Shown here: positions 51,878 through 59,580 of the stretch, one piece after another | Position numbering within the stretch: the first letter of the stretch is position 1 | Layout: the number at the start of each line of letters is the position of its first letter | NCBI GenBank assembly: GCA_963675615.2 | Contig: CAXXTD010000001.1 | Coordinates: forward strand, 1,488,001-1,552,000 | Length of the DNA: 64,000 nt | DNA from: Desulforapulum sp963675615 | Lineage (GTDB): Bacteria; Desulfobacterota; Desulfobacteria; Desulfobacterales; Desulfobacteraceae | Direction: 5' to 3' | The notes under the pieces: generated by a model | The model's database searches: none | Told to the model about the DNA's origin: nothing | The model's input: the letters and a program-made list of their open reading frames with translations, nothing else | Made by a program: the position numbers and the translations under genes

Positions 51878-53005
51878 ATGGAAACTCTTTTTTTAGACTT
51901 TTTTCAGAACACAGGTTTCTTTTTGTGTGACTACCGCAATCTGATCATGATCATTGTGGGCATGATTTTTATCTATCTTGGCATTGCAAAGGATTATGAA
52001 CCCCTGCTGCTGGTTCCCATCGGGTTCGGCATGCTCATGGGAAACATCCCGGTGTTCAAAGGGCTCGGCCTTGGCATCTACGAAACAAACAGCGTGCTTC
52101 ACTACCTCTACTTTGGCGTCACCCAGGGGGTCTACCCGCCCCTGATCTTCCTGGGCATCGGTGCCATGACCGATTTTTCAACCTTGCTGGCACGGCCGGT
52201 GCTCATGCTGCTTGGGGCTGCTGCCCAGGCGGGTATATTCATCACCTTTCTCGGGGCGCTGGCCCTGGGATTTGAGCCCCACGAAGCCGCGTCCATTGGC
52301 ATCATCGGCGGTGCAGACGGACCCACGGCCATCTTTCTCACGGCAAAACTGGCCCCCACACTCATCGGACCCATTGCCGTTGCAGCCTACTCCTACATGG
52401 CCCTTGTTCCGGTGATCCAGCCGCCGATCATGCGGCTTCTGACCACCAGACGAGAGCGGCTCATCCGCATGGAAGAGCCCCGGGAAGTGACCAAACGTGA
52501 ACGGATTCTCTTTCCCATTATCGCCTTTCTGCTCTGCTGCTTTCTGGCACCTGCGGCCCTGCCCCTCCTGGGCATGCTCTGTTTCGGCAACCTGCTCAAA
52601 GAGGCGGTTGTGACCGAAAGGCTGGCCGTGGCCGCCAGGACATCCATCATTGACTCGGTGACCATCCTGCTCGGCGTGACCGTGGGTGCCAGCACCCAGG
52701 GCGACGTCTTTCTCACCACCAAATCCGTTGGCATCTTTTTCCTTGGCGCCCTTTCTTTCTGTATTGCCACGGCCAGCGGGGTGCTGTTTGCAAAGCTGAT
52801 GAACCTGTTTCTCAAGGAGAAAATAAACCCCCTCCTGGGCGCCGCAGGCGTTTCAGCCGTGCCCGATTCAGCAAGGGTGGTTCAGATCGTGGGGCAGCGG
52901 GAAGATCCCACAAACTTTCTGCTCATGCACGCCATGGCACCAAACATCTCAGGGGTCATCGGGTCTGCCATTGCCGCAGGCGTTCTCTGGAGCTTCATGT
53001 CCTGA
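51878..53005 (+). CDS. Na+-translocating decarboxylase beta subunit (OadB/GcdB/MmdB family)
   Basis: A 375-residue integral membrane protein with about nine helices. It includes the hallmark ASIGIIGGADGPTAIFLTAK, whose Asp takes part in Na+ and proton movement, and the C-terminal AAGVSAVPDSARVVQ and MAPNISGVIGSAIAAG. It couples decarboxylation of a carboxybiotin to Na+ export. The alpha subunit and biotin carrier are not in the window, so the substrate (oxaloacetate, methylmalonyl-CoA, glutaconyl-CoA) cannot be settled. Confidence 0.95.
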   Translation: METLFLDFFQNTGFFLCDYRNLIMIIVGMIFIYLGIAKDYEPLLLVPIGFGMLMGNIPVFKGLGLGIYETNSVLHYLYFGVTQGVYPPLIFLGIGAMTDFSTLLARPVLMLLGAAAQAGIFITFLGALALGFEPHEAASIGIIGGADGPTAIFLTAKLAPTLIGPIAVAAYSYMALVPVIQPPIMRLLTTRRERLIRMEEPREVTKRERILFPIIAFLLCCFLAPAALPLLGMLCFGNLLKEAVVTERLAVAARTSIIDSVTILLGVTVGASTQGDVFLTTKSVGIFFLGALSFCIATASGVLFAKLMNLFLKEKINPLLGAAGVSAVPDSARVVQIVGQREDPTNFLLMHAMAPNISGVIGSAIAAGVLWSFMS

Positions 53006-53029
53006 TACAAACTTACACGGAGGATTACC

Positions 53030-53791
53030 ATGCTTGAAACGCGAATTGAAGACCAGACGCTCATCGCAACCCTGGTCAACGGCAAAACCAACGCCATCAC
53101 CCGGGAAACCCTGGACCGGCTCAAGGCCGCCGTCGATCAGGTCAAAACCGAACAGGAGATCAAGGGCCTGGTTCTCACGGGCAGCGGGCGGTTCTTTTCC
53201 AGCGGATTTGATCTCCACACCTTCATGGGATTTGAGACCCTGGACCAGGCCGTGGCGTTCATCACCTATGCCGACGAGGTGCTTCTGGATCTGTTTCTCT
53301 GCCCCAAGCCCGTGGTGTGCGCCATGAACGGCCATGCCGCTGCAGGTGGGTTGATCCTGGCCATGGCTTCGGATTACAGAATCATCACCGACCATCCCAA
53401 AATCAAGGTCGGCATGTCGGAAATCAAAATCGGAGTCCCGCTTTCCCCGGCCCAGAGTGCTGTCATGCGGTTTGGACTGGACAGCGACAAACGGTTCCGG
53501 GACGTCATGTACTTTGGCGAAATGGTCGATGTAAAAACCGCCCTGGAACGGGAGATGGTTGACCGGCTGACCCCGGCGGACGAACTGATCAAGGCAGCCA
53601 AGTCCATTGTCTCGCTGTGGATCGATACCCCGGCACGCCCCTTCTGCCGCCTCAAGGAAGAACTGAGGATGGAAACGGGCCTGCATATCCGCAAGAGGCT
53701 TAAGGACACAGGCTGGCACCATGCCCTGGACTGCTTTTCCCGAAAAGAGGTCCGGGACACCCTGGCCTTTGTCCAGTCAACCATGGAATAA
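53030..53791 (+). CDS. Enoyl-CoA hydratase/isomerase family protein
   Basis: A 253-residue crotonase-fold protein. The oxyanion-hole segments are LVLTGSGRFFSSGFDLHTF and GHAAAGGLILAMASDYRI. The canonical pair of hydratase glutamates is not obvious, so it may be an isomerase, hydrolase or decarboxylase of the fold. It lies 24 bases after the Na+-pump beta subunit. Crotonase-fold methylmalonyl-CoA decarboxylases exist, but no motif here proves this. ATG 53030 has CGGAGG upstream. Confidence 0.88.
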   Translation: MLETRIEDQTLIATLVNGKTNAITRETLDRLKAAVDQVKTEQEIKGLVLTGSGRFFSSGFDLHTFMGFETLDQAVAFITYADEVLLDLFLCPKPVVCAMNGHAAAGGLILAMASDYRIITDHPKIKVGMSEIKIGVPLSPAQSAVMRFGLDSDKRFRDVMYFGEMVDVKTALEREMVDRLTPADELIKAAKSIVSLWIDTPARPFCRLKEELRMETGLHIRKRLKDTGWHHALDCFSRKEVRDTLAFVQSTME

Positions 53792-53797
53792 CCGGCA

Positions 53798-53826
53798 TGG
53801 CCGGAGCATGATATCTACTCCGGCCA
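53798..53826 (+). repeat. Nine-base perfect inverted repeat after the enoyl-CoA hydratase gene
   Basis: TGGCCGGAG and CTCCGGCCA pair perfectly around an 11-base loop, seven bases after the stop codon. No T-run follows. It may end or protect the upstream message. Confidence 0.5.
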
Positions 53827-53845
53827 AACCGTCTGCCCCCCAGCG

Positions 53846-53989
53846 TTGCCCCCTGTGCAAAAAATCCTTCCTTGCCATATCCAGGATCGGACCTATAATA
53901 ATGGGTACTGTTTCCTGGATACCGATGGCCGGTTTCCAGCGGAAAAAACCAGAAACCAGACTGGAACCCTTGGAGAATGCCACATTTAA
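53846..53989 (+). CDS. Possible small cysteine-containing protein in front of speD
   Basis: A 47-residue frame from TTG 53846 (44 residues from GTG 53855) reading through LPCHIQDRTYNNGYCFLDTD to TGTLGECHI. Its TAA stop shares its last A with the speD ATG at 53989 (TAATG), a typical coupling arrangement. In the +1 phase just upstream, a frame from ATG 53808 encodes PQRCPLCKK. If the A6 run at 53859-53864 had one more A, the two would join as CPLCKKILPCHIQ. It may therefore be a frameshifted small zinc-ribbon-like gene. I do not recognise a family. Confidence 0.35.
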   Translation: MPPVQKILPCHIQDRTYNNGYCFLDTDGRFPAEKTRNQTGTLGECHI

Positions 53990-54825
53990 TGTCAGACAAC
54001 GATATAACGTCCAGATTTCACACAGACAAAGAGCTGTTTGCCCTTGGCCGCCAGCTCACCATTGAATATTATGATTGTGCCCCCGGCGCGCTGCTGGACC
54101 CCGTTGAAGTTGAAGCCGACTTTTTAAAGGCTGCCGATGAGAGCCATGCCACGGTGATCACCTCCTCGTTTCACAATTTTGAACCCCAGGGCGTCAGCGG
54201 GGTTGTCATCATTGCTGAGTCCCACTTCACGGTCCATGCCTGGCCGGAACACAACTATGCCGCCGTTGACATCTTTACCTGCGGCGACAGCATTGATATC
54301 AAACGAGCCGTGGACTCCCTTACCCTCTCCCTGGGTTCGACCCATGTGGTTGTCTCGTCCGACCGGAACCGGGGGCTGATCCCCTATGGGTCCAGAAAAA
54401 AAACCGTGGACGAGATGATTGACACACCGGGTCTCTACCCCATATCTTGGAAGCGAGAGGTCGAACAAAAGTCCCCCTGGGGGGTTCTCACCTCGGTGGA
54501 TCTTTACGGATGTGACCCGGACCTGCTCGAAGATCAAACCCGCATCACCCGGTTTGTCCACGAAATGTGCAACCTCATGGAAGCAGAGCGTTCAGACGAT
54601 GACTGCCCCATCACTTTTTTCGGCAAAGGGACCGATGCCCCAGGGTTCACCATGACCCTTCCCCGGTCAACAGCCCTGGTTTCAGGCATCGTTTCCAGGG
54701 CGTCCAGTGCAGCCTATATAGACCTTTTCTCCTGCAACTTCTATGAGCCCCGCCAGGTGGCCGAAGCGGCGCTTGACTGGTTCAAGGCATCCAACTACAA
54801 GCTGCACCTTGCCCTGCGGCAATAA
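53989..54825 (+). CDS. speD: S-adenosylmethionine decarboxylase proenzyme with a second, inactive-looking domain
   Basis: About 278 residues from ATG 53989; ATG 53977 is possible, but its GGAG is only two bases away. The first domain has the self-cleavage site ESHFTVHAWPE with Ser 78 becoming the pyruvoyl group, and the catalytic Cys 98 in FTCGD. Residues ~157-278 repeat the fold (VDLYGCDPDLLED, SSAAYIDLFSCNF) without the ESH cleavage motif. Classical bacterial SpeD is about half this length, so this is an internal duplication resembling the arrangement of larger AdoMetDCs. The product supplies aminopropyl groups to the following spermidine synthase. Confidence 0.9.
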   Translation: MSDNDITSRFHTDKELFALGRQLTIEYYDCAPGALLDPVEVEADFLKAADESHATVITSSFHNFEPQGVSGVVIIAESHFTVHAWPEHNYAAVDIFTCGDSIDIKRAVDSLTLSLGSTHVVVSSDRNRGLIPYGSRKKTVDEMIDTPGLYPISWKREVEQKSPWGVLTSVDLYGCDPDLLEDQTRITRFVHEMCNLMEAERSDDDCPITFFGKGTDAPGFTMTLPRSTALVSGIVSRASSAAYIDLFSCNFYEPRQVAEAALDWFKASNYKLHLALRQ

Positions 54826-54849
54826 TTCTTCTTCCTGGAGCATGATGCC

Positions 54850-56157
54850 ATGAATACGATAATGAACGGGTGGTTTTCCGAAATCTGTCCCATGTGGCCG
54901 GGCATGGCCCTGTCCGTTGAAATTGAAAAGACCCTGTACTCGGCCGCCAGCGATTTCCAGCAGATCGACCTGTACATGACCCGAAGCTATGGAAAGATGC
55001 TGGTCCTGGACAACATCATCCAGCTTACGGAAAGGGACGAGTTTGCCTACCACGAGATGATGGCCCATGTTCCCCTGTTTGCCCATCCCAACCCGGAAAA
55101 GGTGCTCGTGATCGGGGGCGGTGACGGCGGCATCCTCAGGGAAGTGGCCCGCCATGAATGTGTAAGGCAGATTGACTTCTGCGAAATTGATCCAGAGGTG
55201 ATAGCCGTTGCCAAACGGTTTTTACCGACCACGGCAAAGGGATTTGACGACCCGCGGGTGACGGTTCACATTGAAGACGGCAACACCTTTATCAGCGCCC
55301 GCAAAAAGAGCTACGATGTCATCATTGTCGACTCTTCAGACCCCATTGGTCCGGGAAAGGCCCTGTTTGAACTGCCCTTTTACCGGGCGCTCCAGGCATC
55401 GCTCAAGGACAACGGCGTTGTTGCCACCCAGGGGGAATCCTTTTTTATTCACACCGCCTGTGTGGACAATCTTACGAACATCACCCGGCAGCTCTTCCCG
55501 GTCCAGGCCTATGCCTACATGCTGGTCCCCTCCTATCCAGGTGGCCATCTCGGCATCTGCCTCGCCTCCCTTGGGCCGGAATTGACCACACCGGCAAGGC
55601 CTGTTCCACAGCAGATGCAGCAGGCCCTTGACTACTACAGCCCCCGGATTCACGAGGCGGCATTTGTTCTGCCCCACTTCATGACCAAACGATCCAGACC
55701 GGCAGTCTCCCGTTCCCGGTCAGAAAAAATTCCTGGCACGGCCCAGTCCCCGGTTGAGGTCCGCATCGTCCAGAGCGCCAGCCCCCTGGAGATCATGGCC
55801 CTTTACAAGGATGCCGGATGGTGGAAACCCGCCTATGACAACGACACCTCTTTTCTGGACACCCTTGTGAAAGGTTCGGCCTGTTTTGCCGCAGCCTTTG
55901 ACCGGGGCGTCATGGTCGCCATGGGCCGTGCCCTTTCCGACGGGATGAGCGATGCCTATATCCAGGATGTGGCGGTGCTCAAGACGTATCAACGCCAGGG
56001 CATCGGACAGCGCATTGTCCGTGCCATCCTCGATGACCTGACGGGAAAAGGGGTGGACTGGATCGGCCTGATCGCCACCCCGGGCAACCAGGATTTTTAC
56101 AAAGGCATGGGATTTAAACCCATGGACAACCACACCCCCTTTGAGTTCAAAGGGTAA
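54850..56157 (+). CDS. speE: Spermidine synthase fused to a GNAT acetyltransferase domain
   Basis: A 435-residue fusion. Residues 1-~275 are spermidine synthase: VLVIGGGDGGILREV (decarboxylated-SAM site), DFCEIDPEVI, and the catalytic Asp in IVDSSDPIGPGKALF. After a basic linker (~270-295), residues ~297-435 form a GNAT domain with the acetyl-CoA loop LKTYQRQGIGQRIV and a final IATPGNQDFYKGMGF. Normal SpeE is about 285 residues. The fused GNAT could acetylate the polyamine product or its precursor, which is inference from the fusion. speD lies 24 bases upstream. Confidence 0.93.
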   Translation: MNTIMNGWFSEICPMWPGMALSVEIEKTLYSAASDFQQIDLYMTRSYGKMLVLDNIIQLTERDEFAYHEMMAHVPLFAHPNPEKVLVIGGGDGGILREVARHECVRQIDFCEIDPEVIAVAKRFLPTTAKGFDDPRVTVHIEDGNTFISARKKSYDVIIVDSSDPIGPGKALFELPFYRALQASLKDNGVVATQGESFFIHTACVDNLTNITRQLFPVQAYAYMLVPSYPGGHLGICLASLGPELTTPARPVPQQMQQALDYYSPRIHEAAFVLPHFMTKRSRPAVSRSRSEKIPGTAQSPVEVRIVQSASPLEIMALYKDAGWWKPAYDNDTSFLDTLVKGSACFAAAFDRGVMVAMGRALSDGMSDAYIQDVAVLKTYQRQGIGQRIVRAILDDLTGKGVDWIGLIATPGNQDFYKGMGFKPMDNHTPFEFKG

Positions 56158-56173
56158 CCGGACCGAATCGACC

Positions 56174-57121
56174 ATGGCACAACATCACTACCAGACACAG
56201 CGCCTGCCCCTGTTCAAACCCGTTGAACTCGACGACAGGGAAACCATAGCCGGCTTTACCCATGCCTTCAGCCCCATGAGCTGTGAATACAGCTTTGCCA
56301 ACCTGTTTGCCTGGAGAAACATCTATGACACCTCCTGGACCATCCACCACGACCGCCTGGTCATCCACGACGGGGTCGAGGGATACACCCTCATGCCCAT
56401 TGGCCCGCCCATGGATTCTGGTGAGCTTGTCGACCTCTCTTTCTCCCTTGTTGCCGCCGGAATGCCCGGCGATATTGCCCTGGTGCCGGCAGAGTACGTC
56501 ATGGCCCATCCCGAATTAAGCCACGACTACGACCTGGTCGAAGACCGCGATTTTGATGACTACCTCTACGACACAACCGCCCTGGCCGAACTCAAGGGGA
56601 GGAAACTGCACAAAAAGCGCAACCTGGTATCCCAGTTCAACCGGCAGTATCCCGACGCCGACATCCAGGTGCTGACACCCTCGGTGCGACCTCTCTGCCT
56701 GGACCTTGCCACCCATCTTTACCAGACGAACGGCACCATCACCCGCACCACTTCAGAAGAACACCTGGCGCTGACCGAGGCGTTCAACTATTTTGACCCC
56801 CTTGGCCTTGAGGGAATTGCCATTCTTGTCCAGGGGGCTGTCAGGGCCTTTGCCGTGTTCAGCCCCCTGAACGACTTTACCTACGACATTCACTTTGAAA
56901 AATCAGACCATGGGTTCAAGGGCATATCCCAGGCCATCAACCATGCAACCGCCGTCCATCTCACGGACAAATGCCGTTTGATCAACCGGGAGCAGGATAT
57001 GGGCATTCCCGGACTCCGGCGGGCAAAGCTCTCCTATGGACCCCAAAGGCTTGTCACAACCTTTGCCCTGAAACTCAAACCAAACGGTGACCACCCGGCA
57101 ATCAGACCCTGCACCCGTTAA
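56174..57121 (+). CDS. DUF2156 domain protein
   Basis: A 315-residue soluble protein beginning MAQHHYQTQRLPLFKPVELD. It carries the DUF2156 segments YSFANLFAWRNIYDTSW, KGRKLHKKRNLVSQFNRQY and LINREQDMGIPGLRRAKLSY. DUF2156 has a tandem GNAT-like fold related to the aminoacyl-tRNA-using domain of MprF, so an acyl or aminoacyl transfer is conceivable. It lies 16 bases after speE, so a role on polyamines or on an acceptor sharing the operon is possible but unproved. ATG 56174 is preferred to an in-frame TTG at 56141. Confidence 0.85.
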   Translation: MAQHHYQTQRLPLFKPVELDDRETIAGFTHAFSPMSCEYSFANLFAWRNIYDTSWTIHHDRLVIHDGVEGYTLMPIGPPMDSGELVDLSFSLVAAGMPGDIALVPAEYVMAHPELSHDYDLVEDRDFDDYLYDTTALAELKGRKLHKKRNLVSQFNRQYPDADIQVLTPSVRPLCLDLATHLYQTNGTITRTTSEEHLALTEAFNYFDPLGLEGIAILVQGAVRAFAVFSPLNDFTYDIHFEKSDHGFKGISQAINHATAVHLTDKCRLINREQDMGIPGLRRAKLSYGPQRLVTTFALKLKPNGDHPAIRPCTR

Positions 57122-57173
57122 ACGCTGATCCCCGTTGCTGCAGGCCGAGACTGGTCCTTGTCAACGCCCCCCG

Positions 57174-58589
57174 TTAAAAATAGTCGAAAAGCCCGGGCCT
57201 GAAGTGCTCATAGGCCCCGGGGCCTGCCAGGGAATCCTGTCTGCCCAGGGGGGTGTCCATGGTGGTCTCGTTGATGAATCGATCAAAAAACGGTTTGATC
57301 AACCCCTGGCTGAGGATCACCTCCCCGGGTTCCATCTGCCGCTCGATGAACACCTTGTGTCGGGGGTTGAGCCGGACCTCCTGAAAGGGGTGGCGGTAGG
57401 AGATGTTCTGCCTGAGCCGGGTGTCAATGTACCGCACCCCAAGGCTCAAACCGGTAAAATCCAGGTGTTCCCACAGGGCTTGCGAAAACCACAGCCGATC
57501 CCGGTTCTGGGAGATTTGCCATCGCCCGGGGTCACATCCGGCCAGGGTCAGCCCTTGCGCCATGCCTGCCAGGGCCTCGGTACTCCCTGCAAGATACATG
57601 GACCGGATATACCCTGTCCGGGTCACATCCTCATACCCCTTTTTAACCATCAAGGCGCTTCGCCTGCGGCTGCCCGCGCCCTGGAACTGGTGGCGGTAGA
57701 TGAACGAGCAGTAGTTCACGGGCAGGCAGATCCGATGTTCAAGGGTGTAGGCCATGATCTCGAGCGCAGCAAGCTCGGTTTCAAGCACGGCCACCCCGGG
57801 CCCGTGGACAAAGGTGTAGTTTCTGTGGATGAACTTCTCTCGATTAAAACCGGTGCAGCGCAGCTGGTGGAGGTTGATAAAATTAACCCCCATGGCGTCA
57901 AGATCCCTGACCACCTGTTTCAGGATTTCAACGTCTTCGGGCACTGCCGGGATCTCCACAGTCACCCGGGGAATGATGCCAACGGCCATTCTCACCTTGT
58001 CAAGGTTGTAGCCCACAGCGCCAATGTCAAAACGGATCTCGTCAAGCCCCTCATCCCTCAAGGTTTTCAGCTTCTCCTCGGTGATGAGAATGCCGTTGGT
58101 GTACATCCAGATGTAAAGGGGGGTCTGGATGCGGCGGCGCAGGGTTTTTAAAAAACGAACCACCCGGTCAAACGAGAGGGTGGGTTCTCCGCCACTGAAA
58201 CTGACCCCCCGGATGCCAAAGGCGTCCACGTAATCCGCATAGGATTCAGGCGCGTTAAATTCAAGGTTGCCCGTGCCGGGAACAGACCGCTCCTTCTGGG
58301 CCGTTGGGCAGTAAAAGCAGCTGGCATTGCACAGGTTGTTGACGAAAAGGCAGGACCATGCGCCTTCACCACACAGTTGGCACCCGGGGGAAAGCTCGCC
58401 GGTAAAGGGCTTTGTCTGTGCAAACCGCCATTGGGCACGGCTGCCGGCACTGAAGATTGAATCAACGAGACGCTTCCGCCGCTGTTCTGCAGCAAGGGCC
58501 TGGTCCCGGGTCAGCCAGCCCATGGCGTCATAGGTCTCCTGGAACGCCTGGCGGTTTTTTTCTATGAACATGGATGGGTCAAATTTCAT
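57174..58589 (-). CDS. Radical SAM protein, PFL-activase-like
   Basis: A 471-residue protein. Two cysteines in CQLC (70-73) and one at 80 precede the radical SAM motif CNASCFYC (Cys 87, 91, 94). SFSGGEPTLSFDR is the glycine-rich SAM region, and YIWMYTNGILI and LDEIRFDIGAVGYNLDKV follow. The C-terminal half (residues ~285-471) has no recognised domain. The N-terminal extension of 85 residues before the cluster is unusual. It is convergent with the DUF2156 gene and has no same-strand partner, so the substrate is unknown. Confidence 0.85.
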   Translation of the reverse strand: MKFDPSMFIEKNRQAFQETYDAMGWLTRDQALAAEQRRKRLVDSIFSAGSRAQWRFAQTKPFTGELSPGCQLCGEGAWSCLFVNNLCNASCFYCPTAQKERSVPGTGNLEFNAPESYADYVDAFGIRGVSFSGGEPTLSFDRVVRFLKTLRRRIQTPLYIWMYTNGILITEEKLKTLRDEGLDEIRFDIGAVGYNLDKVRMAVGIIPRVTVEIPAVPEDVEILKQVVRDLDAMGVNFINLHQLRCTGFNREKFIHRNYTFVHGPGVAVLETELAALEIMAYTLEHRICLPVNYCSFIYRHQFQGAGSRRRSALMVKKGYEDVTRTGYIRSMYLAGSTEALAGMAQGLTLAGCDPGRWQISQNRDRLWFSQALWEHLDFTGLSLGVRYIDTRLRQNISYRHPFQEVRLNPRHKVFIERQMEPGEVILSQGLIKPFFDRFINETTMDTPLGRQDSLAGPGAYEHFRPGLFDYF

Positions 58590-58815
58590 GGTGTACCCTG
58601 TGGATTAAAGATTGGGGCAAAAGTGCATGGGTCAGATCATACAACCTGCAACCTGAAGAATATCGGGTACAAGTGCGCCCTGCTAACAGTTCCCCGGAAA
58701 AAACGCAATAAAAATCAGAGGGGCGCAGCTTCCTGCCCAACACTTGTGTTGTAAAATCAATCCATGGAGGATATGATCATGGAAAAACAACCCTCCAAAA
58801 AACAGGACCCCCCCT

Positions 58816-59580
58816 ATGGAAACGCTGAAAACCGGCAGGTTTGAATTCCTGGCCGCCCCCTGGCCCATGGATACCGACAGACAGACCCTCATCCTTGTCC
58901 ACGGGGCCGGCATGAACTGCCACGCCTGGGAACCCCAGGTTGCAGCCCTCTCACCCCATATCAACACCCTGGCCCTGAACCTTCCCGGCCGTGGCGCCTC
59001 CCCTGAAAAGGCCAATGCATCCATTGAGCAGAATGCAGACTTTCTTGTTGAATTCATTGATGAAAACCAAATCAAGATGCCCATTGTCTGCGGTCTCTCC
59101 ATGGGCGGTGCCGTGGTGCTCTGCCTGCTTGCCCGAGACCCAGGCAACATCCGGGCCGGTATTGTCATCAATTCCGGGGCAAGGCTGCGGGTCAACCCCA
59201 TGCTCTTGAAATCCATCCCAAAGGATTACCCCCGGTTCCTGGGGTCCCTGGGGCAGTTTGCCCTGTCACCGAAAAACAACCGGCCTGAACTCATTGACGC
59301 CCTGGGGCCGACCATGGTCCAGGCCCCTGAAACCACCCTGACGGATTTCATGGCCTGCAACCGATTTGACCTGGTGGACGACCTTGGCCGCATCAAGCTG
59401 CCGGTGCTGATTTTAACGGCATCCGACGATGTTCTCACCCCGGCAAAATATGGCGAACAGTTAAGGACAGCCATTCCCAATGCCCGGCTCAGCTGCATTG
59501 CGGATGCAGGGCATCTTTCACCCATGGAACGCCCCGACGCCGTAAACCAGGAAATTAAAAGGTTCATCAACCACCCATGA
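58816..59580 (+). CDS. Alpha/beta hydrolase
   Basis: A 254-residue alpha/beta hydrolase. It has the oxyanion HGAGMNCHAWEP, the nucleophile elbow GLSMGG with Ser 95, the acid Asp in LTASDDVLTP, and the His in ADAGHLSPMERP, so the full catalytic triad is present. The substrate is unknown. Its stop overlaps the next gene (ATGA), so it is cotranslated with the TVP38-reductase fusion. Confidence 0.9.
   Translation: METLKTGRFEFLAAPWPMDTDRQTLILVHGAGMNCHAWEPQVAALSPHINTLALNLPGRGASPEKANASIEQNADFLVEFIDENQIKMPIVCGLSMGGAVVLCLLARDPGNIRAGIVINSGARLRVNPMLLKSIPKDYPRFLGSLGQFALSPKNNRPELIDALGPTMVQAPETTLTDFMACNRFDLVDDLGRIKLPVLILTASDDVLTPAKYGEQLRTAIPNARLSCIADAGHLSPMERPDAVNQEIKRFINHP

Noticed and set aside
53700..53999. 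Minus-strand frames across the gap before speD
   Set aside because: They cross the end of the hydratase gene and the inverted repeat and have no ribosome site or family signal.
57135..58151. 338-residue plus-strand frame
   Set aside because: Opposite the radical SAM gene at 57174-58589, with no recognisable domain.
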